From the NCBI RefSeq assembly GCF_003710915.1, contig NZ_RHHR01000029.1, positions 98,901 through 162,900 of the forward strand: DNA of 64,000 bases. The letters are read 5' to 3'. The notes under the pieces were generated by a model that saw nothing but the letters and a program-made list of their open reading frames with translations, was not told where the DNA came from and did not search any database. The stretch comes from Brevibacillus invocatus. GTDB taxonomy: Bacteria > Bacillota > Bacilli > Brevibacillales > Brevibacillaceae. The position numbers were made by a program, and so were the translations under genes. Shown piece after piece: positions 16,472 to 24,198 of this stretch (the stretch's first letter is position 1; each line of letters begins with the position of its first letter).

Positions 16472-16597
16472 TGTCATTCTCCCCCGTGTTTAATTTTGTA
16501 TCTATCCTATGCAAATGCCTTTAGATCCGTTTGCAACCTCTACGCAAATGGGCATGATTTCCGTACTCCCATCACCTCCCCCTCTGCTACAGTCACC

Positions 16598-16629
16598 AAA
16601 AAAGCCACCCGGCTTAGTATCGGATGGCT
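16598..16629 (-). terminator. Terminator, second copy of the duplicated segment
   Basis: On the minus strand AGCCATCCGA...CCGGGTGGCT followed by T6 forms a terminator behind the C39-like gene. The surrounding ~110 bases (16569-16678) resemble 15738-15850, including flanking CTTGGCTC and ATAACC blocks. Confidence 0.75.
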
Positions 16630-16686
16630 GCTGTCACTCTTTCATTTGAATGTTTTACACTTGGCTCGAGGATAACCTGAGAAGCT

Positions 16687-17160
16687 TTATTCACCTTGCT
16701 CCGCTATACAAGGAGAGTAATCCTTTCTGATCAAAATCCCCCGCTTGGCATAGTAACGGGCAAAGTCCTCCAAAGATAGATGATCATTCTCCTGTGTTTG
16801 CTGCGAATCTCCAGACGGATTGTGAAAAATGATCTCCCGACGCTGCTCGTCTTTTCCAAAGACGTACACCAGATGCCCGCCTTGCTTGGGCGGTGTCACC
16901 TCAGGGTTACGAATGCTCGGGTGGACTGAAGCGATATACACATACCCTTGATCGAGCAGGTCGTATATCTCTTCAATCGAGGTGTGCTCCTTCACCTCGG
17001 CCTGAAGGGAAAACCTTTCCGCTATGTAGGCTACAAACGGGCGGTATATCAAGCCTTTGATCGAACCGTCCTCGCTGACTACATATCCCCCGTACTCCCT
17101 ACATGCTTTCATCAGCTCAATCGTGGGGATAATCCGGTTTTGCAAATGGGCGAGCGCCAT
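16687..17160 (-). pseudogene. Truncated C39-like peptidase lacking its catalytic cysteine region
   Basis: The 157-codon frame from ATG 17160 carries the second half of a bacterial C39_2-type cysteine peptidase: EDGSIKGLIYRPFVAYIA, YDLLDQGYVYIASVHPSI, then GGHLVYVFGKD with the catalytic His and FHNPSG with the Asp/Asn position. The N-terminal region that should hold the catalytic Cys is absent. Directly upstream lies the start of an unrelated SDR gene, joined at about 17,165. GGGAGGAGACAGAA before the ATG may still allow translation. Confidence 0.6.
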
Positions 17161-17169
17161 TTCTGTCTC

Positions 17170-17347
17170 CTCCCGTAATGATGGCGACTTTTCCTTGCAA
17201 TTTGCTGCTGCCAAGATAGTGAGGATTATCGAAAATGGGTCGTGGGACCATGAGATACTCGAAGCCTGGCTGACGGTCCTGATGCTGCGGCGGAAAGCTG
17301 ATCGGCATTTCCTCGCAGGTCGTCTTATAGCCGATATACGGATACAT
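17170..17347 (-). pseudogene. N-terminal fragment of a short-chain dehydrogenase (YhdF/Gsp39-like)
   Basis: From the ATG at 17347 the frame reads MYPYIGYKTTCEEMP, FPPQHQDRQPGFEYLMVPRP, NPHYLGSSKLQGKVAIITGG. The PPQHQ-x-x-QPG stretch and the K-L-x-G-K-V-A-I-I-T-G-G nucleotide-binding start are those of general-stress SDR oxidoreductases. After about 60 codons the gene ends abruptly within the glycine-rich motif and continues as a C39 peptidase fragment in another frame, so this is a deletion junction. Confidence 0.65.
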
Positions 17348-17503
17348 TGGATACCAAAGAACCCCTCCTGCACAAAAGCGATACCTCCATGATATTCGCC
17401 CGTAAAACAGAGGTTCCCACTACGTGAAGGTACGTGGACTCCGAAAAAACGGAAAGACCCCCCGGACATTTCGCTTCATTTTCAAGACCTTTCCATTTCT
17501 TCT

Positions 17504-18097
17504 TTATGCACGGAAGGTTTTTCCTAAAGGCTGACCAAGGCCAAAATAGTGGCGGAAGTTATAGAGGATTGGACTCCATTTTGCTGGATCAATATGCTGA
17601 TCGTCCTTCAGAATTCGCTCATGTGCGTGGACATGAATGACTTCTGTTTCCACGATGGCAAAGTCAGGTGAATAGTCCGGAATGCGAATATCTTTGACAA
17701 CGGCTTCCAACTGCAACGGACACTCCAGAATGCGCGTCGGCTTTACGGTAGTAGATGCTATCGAAGTAAATTCACCCATCTCAAATTTGTCTTTTTGATA
17801 AGAAAAACCGATGCTTTTCTTGTAATCGGGTACAGGATCTTTCCCGGTATAGGGTGCCAGCCGCTCTACCTGCTCCCACAGGGTCGGGTCCGGAAGATTA
17901 AGCACACATTCACGGTGACGCTGCATATTTTCCAGTGCTTTTCCTCCTACACCTACTCCCAGAACGACTGTATACCCCAATGCCCACGATGAGGAAATCG
18001 GGCTTATGTTGGTCGTTCCATCCTCGTTCCATGTATTCAGCAGGACGACAGGTGTGCCGTAATACAGGATTTTTGGTTTCACGGTTATTGTATTCAT
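17504..18097 (-). CDS. Flavin reductase-like FMN-binding protein
   Basis: A 197-residue protein of the flavin-reductase/DIM6-NTAB split-barrel family. Typical stretches: ILYYGTPVVLLNTWNEDGT, NISPISSSWALGYTVVLGV and VLNLPDPTLWEQVE. It probably binds FMN and may reduce flavin or act on a small aromatic. The start has AGGGAGCGTGCAAGG before the ATG at 18097. It stands alone, so no partner oxygenase is indicated. Confidence 0.82.
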   Translation of the reverse strand: MNTITVKPKILYYGTPVVLLNTWNEDGTTNISPISSSWALGYTVVLGVGVGGKALENMQRHRECVLNLPDPTLWEQVERLAPYTGKDPVPDYKKSIGFSYQKDKFEMGEFTSIASTTVKPTRILECPLQLEAVVKDIRIPDYSPDFAIVETEVIHVHAHERILKDDQHIDPAKWSPILYNFRHYFGLGQPLGKTFRA

Positions 18098-18190
18098 CCT
18101 TGCACGCTCCCTTTGTTGTTTCTCTCGATGTGATTGTAAAAGAAAAGGATTTCCATCCCCATCGAAGTATGAAAGACAACAGAATACAAG

Positions 18191-18256
18191 TCAGCTTTTC
18201 AAGTAAATAACAGCTACAATAATCCCTGTAACGACTAGGCTTATCCCTGCGGTCAG
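18191..18256 (-). CDS. Possible 21-residue single-pass membrane peptide
   Basis: Two bases after the XRE stop, a CTG at 18256 opens LTAGISLVVTGIIVAVIYLK-S, a near-perfect transmembrane helix. GAGGAGG lies 10-16 bases upstream, inside the end of the XRE gene. XRE regulators of this short type are often followed by small membrane proteins. The non-standard start makes this tentative. Confidence 0.35.
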   Translation of the reverse strand: MTAGISLVVTGIIVAVIYLKS

Positions 18257-18258
18257 TT

Positions 18259-18477
18259 TTATTTTTCCTCCTCGATCCAAAAAAGTTCATCAAGTTTTTT
18301 ATCTAACGCTCGAGCCAATAGCAGACATAGTTTGATGGTGGGATTGTACTTTCCAGACTCAATCAGACTAATAGTTTGCCTGGTTACTCCCACCATTTCA
18401 GCCAACTCCTCTTGTTTGAGATTTCCCTTTTCAATACGAGCAATTTTCACTCTGTTTTTAATAGATGGATCCTTCAT
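18259..18477 (-). CDS. Short XRE-family transcriptional regulator
   Basis: A 72-residue protein that is essentially one HTH_3 domain: KQEELAEMVGVTRQTISLIE is the helix-turn-helix, and ARALDKKLDELFW closes the fold. It belongs to the YozG/YvaO-like minimal regulators. Its promoter contains a GTTAC inverted repeat overlapping the -10 element, so autoregulation is likely. It may control the small membrane peptide behind it. Confidence 0.87.
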   Translation of the reverse strand: MKDPSIKNRVKIARIEKGNLKQEELAEMVGVTRQTISLIESGKYNPTIKLCLLLARALDKKLDELFWIEEEK

Positions 18478-18501
18478 ATCACCCTACTCCTTATTGATTT
18501 C

Positions 18502-18538
18502 GTTACTACAAATGTAACATATACATTTTATTTGTCAA
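18502..18538 (-). promoter_or_regulatory. Promoter with overlapping operator for the XRE gene
   Basis: On the minus strand TTGACA (18533-18538) is followed after 16 bases by TACATT (18511-18516). The inverted repeat GTTAC-7-GTAAC (18502-18518) covers the -10 element, a typical autorepression layout. Confidence 0.6.
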
Positions 18539-18716
18539 TTATATATTACAAACGGAATTTATATATGTATTTTTCAGTCTCAACTCCATCATTCTATTAC
18601 TCATGATATCTTTCCAACTTTAACAAGTGCTTGATTTGACTCGAAGATTTATAGATAGTAGAGATGGACTTCCTTTTACTAGAAAATGATGAGGTATATA
18701 AAGGAGAATAGACGGG

Positions 18717-19214
18717 ATGACCATGAAACCGTTAGAAACCCAAGACGTACAGCTATCCATGTATGAGGCAGCATTTGATGAGGCTCTCAGTCAGTTCTAC
18801 CTCCCCGAAGAACAGCTGCAGTTTACAGCGCTGCCAAACTGGGTGCTGGATGAGTCCCTGCGAGATCCGGATCGCTATCCAGTCGTGATTCTGGCTGATC
18901 AGACTCCAGTCGGCTTTTTCGTTCTGCATAAAGGCGAAGGGGGCTCAGATTACACCTCCAATCCCCACGCCTTGCTTCTGCGCGCTTTTTCGGTGACCGA
19001 AGCCCATCAAGGCAAAGGCTACGCCAAAAAAGCCATGCTAGCCCTGCCTGGCTTTGTAGCTGATCACCTGCCGGGCATTGACGAGATCATTCTCGTGGTC
19101 AACGAGCGAAATCTGGCTGCCAAGCAGCTCTATGAAAAAACCGGCTTTGTGGACAAGGGAATCCGGCGCATGGGACCGATCGGCAGACAGTTTATGCTGC
19201 ACTTTTCCCTCTAA
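18717..19214 (+). CDS. GNAT family N-acetyltransferase
   Basis: A 165-residue acetyltransferase. The acetyl-CoA loop is visible as SVTEAHQGKGYAKKAM (Q-x-x-G-x-G/A pattern). Motif B is EIILVVNERNLAAKQLYEKT followed by GFVDKG. The substrate is unknown; the general form is like spermidine/diamine or small-molecule acetyltransferases. The start at 18717 has AAAGGAG at 14 bases, with a second ATG two codons later. Confidence 0.85.
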   Translation: MTMKPLETQDVQLSMYEAAFDEALSQFYLPEEQLQFTALPNWVLDESLRDPDRYPVVILADQTPVGFFVLHKGEGGSDYTSNPHALLLRAFSVTEAHQGKGYAKKAMLALPGFVADHLPGIDEIILVVNERNLAAKQLYEKTGFVDKGIRRMGPIGRQFMLHFSL

Positions 19215-19277
19215 ATCCAACAGGGCTGTCGATGGTATCCATCAGACAGCCCTGCCATTACACCCTATTCAAATTCT

Positions 19278-19466
19278 TTATGTCAACGACAGCTTCATTC
19301 CCTCATGACTCGCTACGAAGCCGAGCCGATCATAGAATCGGTGGGCGTCCGGCCGCTTCTTGTCTGTCGTCAGCTGAACGAGTCCGCAACCATGCTCTTT
19401 TGCCAGTTCGATCGCGTGACGGAAAAGAGCTTCCCCGATGCCTTCTCCATCTTCCCACTCCTCTCA
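19278..19466 (-). pseudogene. C-terminal fragment of a second GNAT acetyltransferase
   Basis: The frame ending TAA at 19278-19280 reads EDGEGIGEALFRHAIELAKE, HGCGLVQLTTDKKRPDAHRF and YDRLGFVASHEGMKLSL. This is the acetyl-CoA-binding and C-terminal half of a GNAT enzyme. Upstream an in-frame TGA is met at once and no N-terminal half is found, so it is a truncated gene. Confidence 0.65.
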
Positions 19467-19547
19467 TGATTGTCCCTCTATGATTCGTATAAGGTATACG
19501 CCAATGATCATTCATTTCCTTTTTATAGCGGCTAAGCCTAATCACCG

Positions 19548-20183
19548 CTACTCGTCACGCATAGCGATGGCCATTTTCAGCACAGCGCTTCGCTTGATTT
19601 CGTAATACCGCTGACGCGAAACCCCCAGCACCTTGGCGATCACCGTATTCTTATCCCCGTCCAGCAGCGCTTCTACGATCAGCCGCTCCTGCTCATCCAC
19701 AATCAAGTCCACTGCCCGATTGATCCGCTCGATTTTCTTTTGCAGGTTTTGCAGCCGATTCCATTTGCGTTCCCGACGAACGACTTCAGCATGCGTCTTA
19801 TCCCCGTTCAAGCCCTTTCCTTTGGGCATAGCCGCCTCCAAGCCGTACTGAGCTACCATGCCCTCTCCTGCATCACGCAGGTAACGCTGAATCCGAATCA
19901 CTTCTATCTGCATGTACGGGTAGTCGCGTATGTCGTCCTCCGTTTGTTGAATGATTTCCAGTGCAGGCTGCCATTCGGAAGATGGGGCTTTTCTGCCTGG
20001 CTCCTGCATCGTTTTGCCTTGCTGATCCTGGATGAACTTGTCCCATTCCGGGCAGGACTCAATCATCCCGACATGCTGGTCGTGCACCTGACAACGCGCC
20101 TTTTTCCCCCATCCAGTCGCAGGACACTGCTCGCAAACCATCTCCCTCAGACAATCACTGCTCAACAATGTGTTCGATACCAT
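19548..20183 (-). CDS. Phage-type regulator with C-terminal sigma-70-region-4-like HTH (ArpU-like)
   Basis: A 211-residue protein. The N-terminus has a Cys/His cluster (MVCEQCPATGWGKKARC, then QVHDQ and ESCPEW) that may bind zinc. The C-terminal HTH reads VIAKVLGVSRQRYYEIKRSA and is like region 4 of sigma factors or ArpU-type late-gene activators of Firmicute phages. The ATG at 20183 has GGGAGGGAAGCGGA before it. A perfect LexA box and a 15-bp palindrome lie in its promoter, which suggests induction by DNA damage as for prophage switch genes. Confidence 0.68.
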   Translation of the reverse strand: MVSNTLLSSDCLREMVCEQCPATGWGKKARCQVHDQHVGMIESCPEWDKFIQDQQGKTMQEPGRKAPSSEWQPALEIIQQTEDDIRDYPYMQIEVIRIQRYLRDAGEGMVAQYGLEAAMPKGKGLNGDKTHAEVVRRERKWNRLQNLQKKIERINRAVDLIVDEQERLIVEALLDGDKNTVIAKVLGVSRQRYYEIKRSAVLKMAIAMRDE

Positions 20184-20209
20184 TCCGCTTCCCTCCCTAA
20201 CCGAAATGG

Positions 20210-20221
20210 GAACAAGTGTTC
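20210..20221. promoter_or_regulatory. LexA (DinR) SOS box
   Basis: GAACAAGTGTTC fits the Firmicute LexA consensus GAAC-R-N-R-Y-GTTC at every position. It lies 27 bases before the start codon of the phage-type regulator, just downstream of its promoter. Confidence 0.75.
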
Positions 20222-20235
20222 CCCTTATTTGGTAC

Positions 20236-20265
20236 AAGTATCTCATACTTACATGTATAGTTCAA
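20236..20265 (-). promoter_or_regulatory. Promoter with 15-bp palindrome for the phage-type regulator
   Basis: On the minus strand TTGAAC (20260-20265), a 17-base spacer and GATACT (20237-20242) form a sigma-A-like promoter. The perfect palindrome AAGTATCTCATACTT (20236-20250) covers the -10 element and is a likely repressor site. Confidence 0.6.
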
Positions 20266-20290
20266 GCAATTTTTACTAATCTTTGTCAGC

Positions 20291-20328
20291 AAAAAAGCAC
20301 CACCCCTTTTTTCGGGATGATGCTTTTT
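20291..20328 (-). terminator. Terminator at the end of the rhamnose operon
   Basis: AAAAAAGCA...CCCC and GGG...TGCTTTTT form a stem directly after the rhaA stop, with T-tract on the minus strand. Confidence 0.8.
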
Positions 20329-20342
20329 ATGACCTTCATGTC

Positions 20343-21632
20343 CTATACCAGCTTTTTTGCTTCCCCAAGCTTGCTTCCCCGTGCCGACAAGACCTCCTTC
20401 TCGTAAGCCTTCACTTCAGGCAGCCAAGCTTCGCGTACCGGAACACCATTTTTTGCACAGTAGAAATCCCAGATCGCTCCAAAAGGATACGATTTGAACT
20501 CTTCCATCAACGCGAGTCGGGTCGTATAATCCCCAGCCAGCTCCACCTGCCGCAAAAGCTCGGTCGGCTCCAGCATCGCACGCAGCAAAGCCTTCAGCGT
20601 ACTGCGCATCCCGATCACCCACGCCGCGACCCGATTGATGCTCGCGTCAAAAAAGTCGAGACCGATATGCGTCTTAGAAAGCAGATCGTGACGGACCAGC
20701 TCACGGGCAATGTCCAGCAGCTCGTCGTCCATAATGACCACGTGATCACTGTCCCAGCGCACAGGACGGCTGATATGCAAGAGCATCCCCTCGGCGAACA
20801 GCGCCAGCGAAGAGAGCTTGTTGGAGATCGTTTCGGTCGGATGAAAGTGACCGGCATCCAGGCAAATCAGCTTGTTGTTTTGCAGACCGTAGCCCATGTA
20901 AAATTCATGTGAGCCAACCACGTAGCTCTCCGAACCAATGCCGAACACCTTGCTCTCCACCGCATCCAGATGCAGGGCAGGGTCCAGCTGCTCGGCAAAA
21001 ATCTCGTCGAGCGACTCCTTCAACCGCCTTCTCGGCCCCATGCGGTCGACAGGAATGTCCTTGTAGCCGTCCGGCACCCAGACGTTGGTCACGCAGGTCT
21101 GTCCCAGCTCTTGCCCGAAGTAGGCACCGATCCTCCTGGATGCCTTGCAGTGATCGATCCAAAACTGCCGAATCTGCGGATCAGGATGACTCAGCGTAAA
21201 GCCGTCAGCCGATTTTTGATGAGAAAAGCAGGTCGGGTTAAAATCGAGCCCCAGTCCTTGCTCTTTTGCCCATTCGACCCATTTGGCAAAATGCCTGGGC
21301 GCAAGCTGATCCAGCTCCACCCGCTCATCGGTATCCGCATAGATCGCATGCAGATTGACCTTGTGCTTGCCAGGGATCAGGGAGAAGGCTTTCTCCAAAT
21401 CCTGACGCAATTCATCCGCTGTACGTGCAGCACCCGGGTAATTCCCCGTTACGGCAATGCCCCCCGTCAGTTCCTGGTCACGGTTTAGGAAACCGCGTAC
21501 GTCGTCTCCCTGCCAGCAATGCATGGACACTTTGACCTGGGCCAATGCTTCCAAGGCCTTCTCGACATCAATGCCGTGACTCGCGTACAGTTCCTTCGCC
21601 ATCTGAAAGCTCGCAATCTGATTTACCTGCAT
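20343..21632 (-). CDS. rhaA: L-rhamnose isomerase
   Basis: A 429-residue TIM-barrel isomerase that converts L-rhamnose to L-rhamnulose. Typical stretches: [16 protein letters not shown] near the N-terminus, [35 protein letters not shown] and the metal-site segment [14 protein letters not shown] with Asp/His ligands. Length agrees with the family (~420). The ATG at 21632 has GGAGGGAGCAGGGG before it and lies inside the end of rhaB. It is the last gene of the operon. Confidence 0.97.
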   Translation of the reverse strand: MQVNQIASFQMAKELYASHGIDVEKALEALAQVKVSMHCWQGDDVRGFLNRDQELTGGIAVTGNYPGAARTADELRQDLEKAFSLIPGKHKVNLHAIYADTDERVELDQLAPRHFAKWVEWAKEQGLGLDFNPTCFSHQKSADGFTLSHPDPQIRQFWIDHCKASRRIGAYFGQELGQTCVTNVWVPDGYKDIPVDRMGPRRRLKESLDEIFAEQLDPALHLDAVESKVFGIGSESYVVGSHEFYMGYGLQNNKLICLDAGHFHPTETISNKLSSLALFAEGMLLHISRPVRWDSDHVVIMDDELLDIARELVRHDLLSKTHIGLDFFDASINRVAAWVIGMRSTLKALLRAMLEPTELLRQVELAGDYTTRLALMEEFKSYPFGAIWDFYCAKNGVPVREAWLPEVKAYEKEVLSARGSKLGEAKKLV

Positions 21633-23115
21633 GTCCCCTGCTCCCTCCTGCTCCACGTTTGGTAATTTGGGTAAACGACTCGAACCAGACTCTCTGATCG
21701 CCCGGGTCTTGTGGCAGATACGTCTTCCCGACAAAAGAGTCCCGGATCAGCCTTCTGCCTTCCTGCACATCCTTCACCTTTTGGCTGGCGATCATCTGGA
21801 CGAGCAGATTGCCCATCGCCGTCGATTCGGTCGGTCCCGCGACCACCTTTTTCCCAGAGACATTTGCCGTCCACTGACAGAGCAGCTCGTTGTTCGCCCC
21901 ACCGCCTACGATGTGGATGACTTCAATCGGCGCTTGTGTAATCGCTTCCATTTCCTTGACGGCGAGTGCGTACAAGATCGCTAAATTATCAAAGATGCAG
22001 CGTGCGATTTCGCCCGGAGTTCCGGGTATCTCCTGTCCGGTCTCCTTGCAGTAGGACTGGATCTCCGCTACCATGTCGAACGGATGCAAAAAGCGGTCGT
22101 CCGTGAAATCGACATAATACCGAAACGCCTCTAGCGGCGTGGCCATCTCGACAAACGACGCAAACGAGTACTGTTCGTCATAGCTGCGATGCACTTCCTG
22201 AATCAGCCACAATCCCATGATATTCTTCAGAAACCGGTAAGTATGAAAGGCGCCCCATTCGTTGGTAAAGTTGCTGGTCTGCGCTTGCTCATCAACAATC
22301 GCTCGGATCGTCTCTACGCCGATCAACGACCAGGTGCCGCTGCTTAAATAAGCAAAGGACTCTTCTTCCGCTGCCGGAACTCCGAGAACTGCCGAAGCCG
22401 TATCATGCGTGGCGACTGCAATCACTTCGCAATCCGGCAAGTCGTACTTCTCTCTCCAAGTCTGTCTGATCGGCCCCAGAACAGTTCCCGGCTGCACCAG
22501 CTCGGCGAACTGATTCCGCGTAAGCGACAATAGACGGAGCAAATCCTCGTCAAAATCTTGTGTGTGCAGGTTGAGCAGCTGGGTCGTCGAAGCGTTGGTC
22601 ACCTCATTGATATGCCTTCCCGTCAACAGATAATACAAATAGTCGGGAACAAGCAAAATCTTGTCCGCTTGCTGAAGCTGTGCCGGATCATGGACTGACA
22701 GCTGAAACAAGGTGTTGAACTTCTGAAACTGGATACCGGTCTTCTCGTAAATCACCCTCGCCGACAGCTGACTGGTCACCCTTTCTACCGCATCGCGTGT
22801 CCGCTCATCCCGATAGGCGTACACTTCCTCCAGCCTGTTTCCTTCCCGATCCAGCAGGACGTAGTCTACTGCCCACGTATCGATGCCCAGGGTGCAGGCC
22901 GTAATGCCCTGTTGCTTCGCTTTTTGCAGCCCGATCAGCACCTGCCCGAACAAATAGTCGATATTCCAGTAGCAATGCCCACCTCGCTCGGTAAAGCCGT
23001 TCGCAAAACGGTGGATCTCCTGCAAGGACAGCTCTCCATCGATCACCCGGCCCCAGACAAGCCTGCCACTGGATGCTCCTATGTCTACGGCAATATGGTC
23101 TTCCACTGGCTGCAC
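21568..23115 (-). CDS. rhaB: Rhamnulokinase
   Basis: A 515-residue FGGY-family kinase that phosphorylates L-rhamnulose at C1. Visible: [15 protein letters not shown] (phosphate 1), [43 protein letters not shown] and [18 protein letters not shown]. It starts with GTG at 23115, one base after the rhaM stop. The C-terminus is some 25-30 residues longer than usual because the frame runs 65 bases into rhaA (after FTQITKR). The catalytic core is complete. Confidence 0.96.
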   Translation of the reverse strand: MQPVEDHIAVDIGASSGRLVWGRVIDGELSLQEIHRFANGFTERGGHCYWNIDYLFGQVLIGLQKAKQQGITACTLGIDTWAVDYVLLDREGNRLEEVYAYRDERTRDAVERVTSQLSARVIYEKTGIQFQKFNTLFQLSVHDPAQLQQADKILLVPDYLYYLLTGRHINEVTNASTTQLLNLHTQDFDEDLLRLLSLTRNQFAELVQPGTVLGPIRQTWREKYDLPDCEVIAVATHDTASAVLGVPAAEEESFAYLSSGTWSLIGVETIRAIVDEQAQTSNFTNEWGAFHTYRFLKNIMGLWLIQEVHRSYDEQYSFASFVEMATPLEAFRYYVDFTDDRFLHPFDMVAEIQSYCKETGQEIPGTPGEIARCIFDNLAILYALAVKEMEAITQAPIEVIHIVGGGANNELLCQWTANVSGKKVVAGPTESTAMGNLLVQMIASQKVKDVQEGRRLIRDSFVGKTYLPQDPGDQRVWFESFTQITKRGAGGSRGHAGKSDCELSDGEGTVRESRH

Positions 23116-23116
23116 C

Positions 23117-23437
23117 TCACCTTTGCCCGAGATGAAACACTTCTTTTAGCTCGACCGTGACCGGGCTGTGATCCTCATTTGTCTCCATGACGTCCTTCAT
23201 ATACGTCCACCACTTTTGGCAGATTTCCGTCTCGGCAGTCTTGCTCCAACGCTCTTCGTCCTCAATCTCCAGATAGGCGAACAGTGTATTGGACTGGGCA
23301 TTCAGGAAAATGGAGTAGCTCTGTGCGCCATACTCGCGCAGCATCTCCACCATCTGCGGCCAAATCTCGTCATGGCGTCTTTGGTACTCCTCATGGCAAT
23401 CGGCAAACACCTTCATGGTAAAGGCTTTGCGAATCAT
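23117..23437 (-). CDS. rhaM: L-rhamnose mutarotase
   Basis: A 106-residue dimeric alpha/beta-barrel enzyme that interconverts the alpha and beta anomers of L-rhamnose. The start IRKAFTMKVFADCHEEYQRR and HDEIWPQMVEMLREYGAQSY carry the catalytic His and Tyr; the end TAETEICQKWWTYMKDVM is characteristic. GGAGGAGGAATCCACG precedes the ATG at 23437. It lies between lutC and rhaB in the same operon. Confidence 0.95.
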   Translation of the reverse strand: MIRKAFTMKVFADCHEEYQRRHDEIWPQMVEMLREYGAQSYSIFLNAQSNTLFAYLEIEDEERWSKTAETEICQKWWTYMKDVMETNEDHSPVTVELKEVFHLGQR

Positions 23438-23472
23438 CGTGGATTCCTCCTCCGTTTATTTGGGCAGATGCA

Positions 23473-24198
23473 TCAGCCGACGATCAGGGCAAATACGACG
23501 CCCGGTCCGTGAACGCCAATCGTCAGATCGTTCTCGATATCCGCAGAGCGGCTTGGCCCGGAAATAAAGTGAATGCCGGCAGGAAATTCGGCTCGGGGAC
23601 GACCATCAAAATGCGCCAGCACCTCCCCCAAGCGCGTCGACATCCGTTCTGCTGGAAGGATCGCCATCACGACAGCGGGCAAGAGACTCACGGATCGTCC
23701 TTGGTCGCCTGACGAGGTGCAAACCAGAGACCCGGTATAAGCGACGCCATAATCCGCCATCGTAATCCCGATATCTGCTCCTGCCGCATAGCGGAGCACA
23801 TCCGCCGCCTGTTCGGTCTGCCAGACGACCATCTCCACATCTGGCATTGCCCTCTCCCAATCCAGCGCGTTCAGCTCCGGTTGATTCTGTCGAATGATTG
23901 CGTGTGCCCTCAGCTCCTCTGCCTTTTCCGCTATAAATTGCTTCGCTGCCTCCAGATGAGGGAAGCGAAAGACATGACCGCCAGCCTTTTTCCAGTTGTC
24001 GCTAAACAGTGCGATTTGCTCTTCCTGGTCGAGCGCATAGCGATGCCATTCTGGCGGAGCGCCTTTGAACGGATGTTCTGGCTTTTCCGTCACCCTCTGC
24101 CGACCCAGCCGATCCGCGATCTGCTGCATGAATCGCTCCTGCTTGCTTCGCGACTCCTTTTCCAGCCTTAGAAGTACCTCCCGATCCGCTTCATTCAT
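23473..24198 (-). CDS. lutC: L-lactate utilisation protein LutC (LUD domain)
   Basis: A 241-residue LUD-domain protein, one of three components that oxidise L-lactate to pyruvate without NAD. The core pattern is present: GADIGITMADYGVAYTGSL, LPAVVMAILPAERM and HFISGPSRSADIENDLTIGV followed by HGPG. It overlaps the lutB stop by 8 bases, so the two are translationally coupled. Its place in a rhamnose operon suggests a job on lactate made from lactaldehyde. Confidence 0.93.
   Translation of the reverse strand: MNEADREVLLRLEKESRSKQERFMQQIADRLGRQRVTEKPEHPFKGAPPEWHRYALDQEEQIALFSDNWKKAGGHVFRFPHLEAAKQFIAEKAEELRAHAIIRQNQPELNALDWERAMPDVEMVVWQTEQAADVLRYAAGADIGITMADYGVAYTGSLVCTSSGDQGRSVSLLPAVVMAILPAERMSTRLGEVLAHFDGRPRAEFPAGIHFISGPSRSADIENDLTIGVHGPGVVFALIVG

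Noticed and set aside
20283..20912. Long plus-strand frames opposite rhaA, and similar ones opposite lutA and rhaEW (for example 26335-27354)
   Set aside because: They are antisense shadows of well-supported genes, with no ribosome sites and no family-like sequence.
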